64,000 bases of DNA from assembly GCA_910585625.1 (NCBI GenBank), contig CAJUFQ010000012.1, positions 1 to 64,000 of the forward strand, read 5' to 3'. This document shows, in pieces, positions 60,710 through 64,000 of the stretch. Each line of letters opens with the position of its first letter. The stretch's first letter is position 1. A program made the translations under genes and the position numbers. The notes under the pieces are model-generated. The model did no database searches, had not been told where the DNA came from, and saw nothing but the letters and a program-made list of their open reading frames with translations. This DNA is from an uncultured Lachnospiraceae bacterium (GTDB lineage Bacteria; Bacillota; Clostridia; Lachnospirales; Lachnospiraceae).

Positions 60710-62197
60710 ATGGTTGTTGCTATGGCAGGGATTGGAGTAAGGCTGAACCAGATTTTTGAAAAGAACACGCTGATATCAGATTTGATTGGATTTGGGTACA
60801 GTACGATTGTTACTGTGGCGCCAATGTTTTTGGTCATTGGCAACATTGTGTTGATGGGCCAGGCATTAGAGCTTTCCAAGGTGGCATATGCGCCGCGGGA
60901 GCTGATGTCTTGTACGATTCTGTATATGTTCATTTTTTCTATGCTGACCACGGCGCCATTCAATTCGGTACTGTCCAAATATATGTCGGATGTGATATTT
61001 GAGGAGAAGTATGAGGACATCCTGCCTTGCTTTTACCTGGGGCTGTTCCTGAATGTAGTGGTAAGCAGCCTGTTGGGGATTCCCTTCTGCATCCATGAAG
61101 TCCTGGTAGGGAAGATTGGCGTGCTTTATGCGTTTACCGGGTTCTGCGGTTATATGGCCTGTGTGTTGGTATTTTATGTTATAAAGTATCTGCAAATCTG
61201 CAAAGATTATATGAAGATAACCGTATTCTTCCTCGTGGGAATGGCGTCAGCCTTTGTCATGTCGCTGGTTTTGGTGTACCTATGTTCCTTCCCGGTCACG
61301 GATTCCATGCTTGTGTCTATCACCATGGGCTTCCTGGTGATTGCCTGTGAAGAGATTGCCATGGTCAAGCGGTACTTCAAGAAAAACAGCGGGCGGTACC
61401 GGCCGGTGTTTGCGTATATGAAAAAATACTGGATGCTGTTTCTGACAGATGCTTTTTATACGGCGGGCCTTTATATCCATAATTTTGTATTTTGGACGAC
61501 AGATATCAAGATGGTAGTGGCAAAAAGTTTTGTCTGCGCCCCTGCTTACGATATGGCCACCTGTTTGGCGATGTTCACGAATATCTCATCGACGATTATC
61601 CTGATTTCCAGGCTGGAAATGCATTTCCGGGAAAAATACAAAGGTTATTCCGAGGCGGTCATCGGAGGCAGGGCCGTGGATATTCGCAATGCGCAAAAGA
61701 GAATGTTCCGGCAGCTGGCGGCAGAACTTATGAACCTGGTGCGCATCCAATTCATCATATCCATATGCGTCTTCCTGATAATCGTCGTCATTCTGCCGCA
61801 GTACGGGTTTTCCGGGCTGGTCATGCAGATTTATCCATGCCTTGCCGCAGGGTTTTTCATCCTGTTTCTGATGTATGCAGCAATCATATTTCTGTATTAT
61901 TATAATGATTTGGTCGGGGCAATGCTGACTGCACTCTTCTTTGTGCTGGGCATCTTAGGCGTCAGCGTTTACGCGGCGGGGCTTTCTGAGTCATGGTACG
62001 GAATCGGCGTCGTGGCCGGATCGCTTCTTGGCTGGTGCGTTGCCTACCTCAGGCTCCGTTGGGTGGAGAGGCATCTGGACGAGCATATTTTCTGTACGGG
62101 AATCCTGATAAAATATGCCAGGGGGCGGAAGCTTCCTTCAAAGGTATACGATATACGTGAAGCAAGAAAAGAAGAAAGGGCGGTGAACGAGGAATGA
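60710..62197 (+). CDS. pelG: PelG polysaccharide transporter
   Basis: 495 residues with twelve or so membrane segments. PelG is a MATE/flippase-like protein of the Pel synthase complex. MAGIGVRLNQIFEKN, then ADLIGFGYSTIV and PFNSVLSKYMSDVIFEEKYEDI mark it. It starts 7 bases after pelF and overlaps the next small gene. Confidence 0.92.
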   Translation: MVVAMAGIGVRLNQIFEKNTLISDLIGFGYSTIVTVAPMFLVIGNIVLMGQALELSKVAYAPRELMSCTILYMFIFSMLTTAPFNSVLSKYMSDVIFEEKYEDILPCFYLGLFLNVVVSSLLGIPFCIHEVLVGKIGVLYAFTGFCGYMACVLVFYVIKYLQICKDYMKITVFFLVGMASAFVMSLVLVYLCSFPVTDSMLVSITMGFLVIACEEIAMVKRYFKKNSGRYRPVFAYMKKYWMLFLTDAFYTAGLYIHNFVFWTTDIKMVVAKSFVCAPAYDMATCLAMFTNISSTIILISRLEMHFREKYKGYSEAVIGGRAVDIRNAQKRMFRQLAAELMNLVRIQFIISICVFLIIVVILPQYGFSGLVMQIYPCLAAGFFILFLMYAAIIFLYYYNDLVGAMLTALFFVLGILGVSVYAAGLSESWYGIGVVAGSLLGWCVAYLRLRWVERHLDEHIFCTGILIKYARGRKLPSKVYDIREARKEERAVNEE

Positions 62198-62574
62198 TGG
62201 CGGATATCTTATGCATTGTGACGGTAATAGAAGGAATTGCGCTTCTGGTCGTGGATTTCATTTCTTTTGTCTACCAGAAAATTACCGTGGGGATTGAGCT
62301 TTGCTGGAGCGTGTTTGCTTTCGTGCTTATCCTGCTCGGGGTAGTGCCGGGGCTTTCTGATTGGAGCCGTGTCATTCCGAAAGAGGCGGTACCCGCTTTT
62401 TTGCTGATTAGCTTCGTAATTATTTTCAGTTTCTTTTATATAAGCTGCGCAGTTTCACAGCTGCTGCGCAAAAATCAGGAGCTTGCGATGCATGTATCCC
62501 TGTTAAACCAGGAAAATGAAATCATCTTGCAGAAACTGAAAGACAGATTAAGTGACGAAGAGGAAAAGGAATAG
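62194..62574 (+). CDS. Small membrane protein, 126 aa, in the Pel operon
   Basis: Three hydrophobic segments (about 3-25, 38-55 and 68-85) precede a coiled-coil tail (LLRKNQELAMHVSLLNQENEIILQKLKDRL). It resembles the DUF2304 glycan-operon proteins in plan, but identity is not certain. It overlaps pelG by 4 bases and is followed at once by a glycosyltransferase. Confidence 0.65.
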   Translation: MMADILCIVTVIEGIALLVVDFISFVYQKITVGIELCWSVFAFVLILLGVVPGLSDWSRVIPKEAVPAFLLISFVIIFSFFYISCAVSQLLRKNQELAMHVSLLNQENEIILQKLKDRLSDEEEKE

Positions 62575-62575
62575 G

Positions 62576-63778
62576 ATGAAGAAGAAACTTTTATTTGTCA
62601 TCAATACTTTGGGGCGCGCAGGGGCGGAAATGGCCATGCTGGAGCTGATGCGCCGGCTGCCGCAGGAAGAATATGAGATTTCCCTTTATGTCATCTTGGG
62701 GCAGGGGGAGCTGGTGCGGGAATTGCCAGGGCATGTGAAGGTTCTGAACCGCAGATACCGGGATACATCCGTGCTGTCCGAGCATGGTCGCAGCCATATA
62801 CAAAAAACGGTAGTCCGCTGCTTTTTCCATAATGGGAAGTGGTTCCGTAAATTATTCCATCTGGTTTTGATTGCCTGCGATATGGCAAAGCGCAGGAATC
62901 TGCAGTTTGACAAATTGTTTTGGCGTATACTTTCCGATGGCGGCGAGTATCCTAAGGAAGAGTACGATCTTGCGATTGCCTATCTGGAGGGCGGAGCCAC
63001 TTATTTTACGGCAGACCATGTCAAGGCAAAGAAGAAGGCTGCGTTTGTACATATTGATTATGGGAACGCCGGGTATTCCAGGAAGACGGATCTTGACTGC
63101 TACGCCGCGTATGACAGGATTTTCGCTGTCTCGGAGGAAGTCCGTGACAATTTCCTGCACGTATACCCAGAGTGGGAAGGCAAAATGGGCGTGTTCCATA
63201 ATATCATCAACCGCGAACGGATTCTGGCGTTGGCAGCCAGGCGCGGAGGATTCAGTGATTCTTTCGACGGCCTGCGCCTGCTGACAGTTGGGCGGCTGAC
63301 GCGGCAGAAAGCGTACGATATCGCAGTGGAAGTCATGAAAAGGATAAAAGAAGCTGGTTACCGTGCGCGCTGGTATGTGCTTGGGGAAGGCGACCAGCGG
63401 GAAGCATTGGAAAAACAAATAAAAAGCTTGGGACTGGAACGGGATTTCAAGCTGCTGGGGGCAGTGGACAATCCGTATCCCTACTACAAGGAGTGTGATA
63501 TTTATGTACATGCCACACGGTTTGAGGGAAAGAGCATCGCTATCCAAGAGGCACAGATTTTGGGGTGTCCTATTGTTGCTTCCGACTGTAATGGGAACCG
63601 GGAGCAGATAGAGGACGGCGTAGATGGGGTGCTGTGTGGCTTTTCAACGGAGGGCATTTCCAAAAGCATCATTCTGCTGATGGAAGATGAAGGGAAACGG
63701 AAACGCCTTGGGGAGGCAGCAGCAGGCAAACAGCTGGAAAATGAGCAGGAGATGCAGATGCTTCTTGACTTGTTATGA
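62576..63778 (+). CDS. GT4 glycosyltransferase
   Basis: 400 residues from the ATG at 62576. N-terminal LFVINTLGRAGAEMAMLELM and C-terminal VGRLTRQKAYDIAVEVM, then HATRFEGKSIAIQEAQILGCPIVAS (EX7E) are GT4. GGATAGG is just upstream of the ATG. Acceptor and sugar are unknown. It may decorate the Pel polymer or act on a linked polymer. Confidence 0.9.
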   Translation: MKKKLLFVINTLGRAGAEMAMLELMRRLPQEEYEISLYVILGQGELVRELPGHVKVLNRRYRDTSVLSEHGRSHIQKTVVRCFFHNGKWFRKLFHLVLIACDMAKRRNLQFDKLFWRILSDGGEYPKEEYDLAIAYLEGGATYFTADHVKAKKKAAFVHIDYGNAGYSRKTDLDCYAAYDRIFAVSEEVRDNFLHVYPEWEGKMGVFHNIINRERILALAARRGGFSDSFDGLRLLTVGRLTRQKAYDIAVEVMKRIKEAGYRARWYVLGEGDQREALEKQIKSLGLERDFKLLGAVDNPYPYYKECDIYVHATRFEGKSIAIQEAQILGCPIVASDCNGNREQIEDGVDGVLCGFSTEGISKSIILLMEDEGKRKRLGEAAAGKQLENEQEMQMLLDLL

Positions 63779-63885
63779 CGGTATTCCGGCCAATATAAGA
63801 ACGGCCGGTGGGGAAGGAAAGGGCAGCATTTGGGCAGGGAATCTGCCGGAACAGGCGGGCAGTTTTGGGAGGAAGGTTTACGAGT

Positions 63886-64000
63886 ATGGGAGGAAATGGA
63901 CAGAAGGAAGTATTGATTATCATTCCGGCGTATAATGAAGAGAAAAATATCACGAAAGTCCTGGATAAGCTGGAGCAACCCGAAATCCAGGAATTTTCGG
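63886..64000 (+). CDS. Family 2 glycosyltransferase, start only (runs off window)
   Basis: ATG with GGAGGAAGG upstream starts MGGNGQKEVLIIIPAYNEEKN, the IIPAYNE signature of GT2 enzymes. Only 38 residues are visible. It continues the exopolysaccharide operon. Confidence 0.75.
   Translation, partial: MGGNGQKEVLIIIPAYNEEKNITKVLDKLEQPEIQEFS

Overview
The window looks like chromosome from a spore-forming, motile (or once motile) anaerobic Clostridia, most likely a Lachnospiraceae relative. Reasons: AGGAGG-type ribosome sites throughout, spmA/spmB, a yaaT/yaaR/holB operon in Bacillus-like order, class B sortase, a BspA-type leucine-rich surface protein, a flagellin and a chemoreceptor. The taxon is inferred from gene content; no marker gene was searched.

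Layout. 1-1083 is a graveyard of ORF6N-family gene fragments around the 3' half of a tRNA-Arg(CCU), probably the edge of an integrated element lying to the left. 1268-4838 holds two membrane proteins of unknown role and a tRNA-Lys. 5001-9668 holds trmB, a D,D-carboxypeptidase, an unknown gene and an AbiE-like pair. 9733-20479 holds an alanine/sodium symporter, spmAB, a 1612-residue giant flagellin, mgtE and a DUF885 lipoprotein. 20597-27721 (minus) holds small membrane proteins and the conserved operon yaaO-like, guanylate-kinase-like, yaaR, holB, yaaT, trmN6, rsmI. 27918-30342 is a chemoreceptor and a coupled FMN-binding lipoprotein. 30483-36004 has initiator tRNA, cysteine synthase, a murein-peptide recycling pair and a secreted FN3/metallo-beta-lactamase protein. 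36287-40055 is a MacAB-type ABC exporter. 40224-45833 is a mixed stretch: LRR protein, thioesterase, a small two-gene unit broken by an amber codon, sortase, sirtuin, DUF951, hydrolase. 45929-46962 is rpsF-ssb-rpsR.

47064-48840 is an AT-rich islet of decayed defence-type genes: an intact MNT nucleotidyltransferase, a HEPN gene with a nonsense codon, and a truncated P-loop ATPase. 48849-50902 is a PqqD/HPr-kinase-like protein facing a signal peptidase and a PqqD gene.

50910-64000 is the most notable region: a Gram-positive Pel-type exopolysaccharide operon with PelD, PelE, a multi-pass membrane protein, a DUF2194 protein, PelF, PelG, a small membrane protein and further glycosyltransferases. 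PelD here carries an N-terminal epimerase-like (PelX-like) domain that appears to have lost both the nucleotide-binding glycines and the catalytic lysine, while keeping an RxxD c-di-GMP I-site. The expected working model is c-di-GMP binding to PelD activating PelF/PelG polymer synthesis and export.
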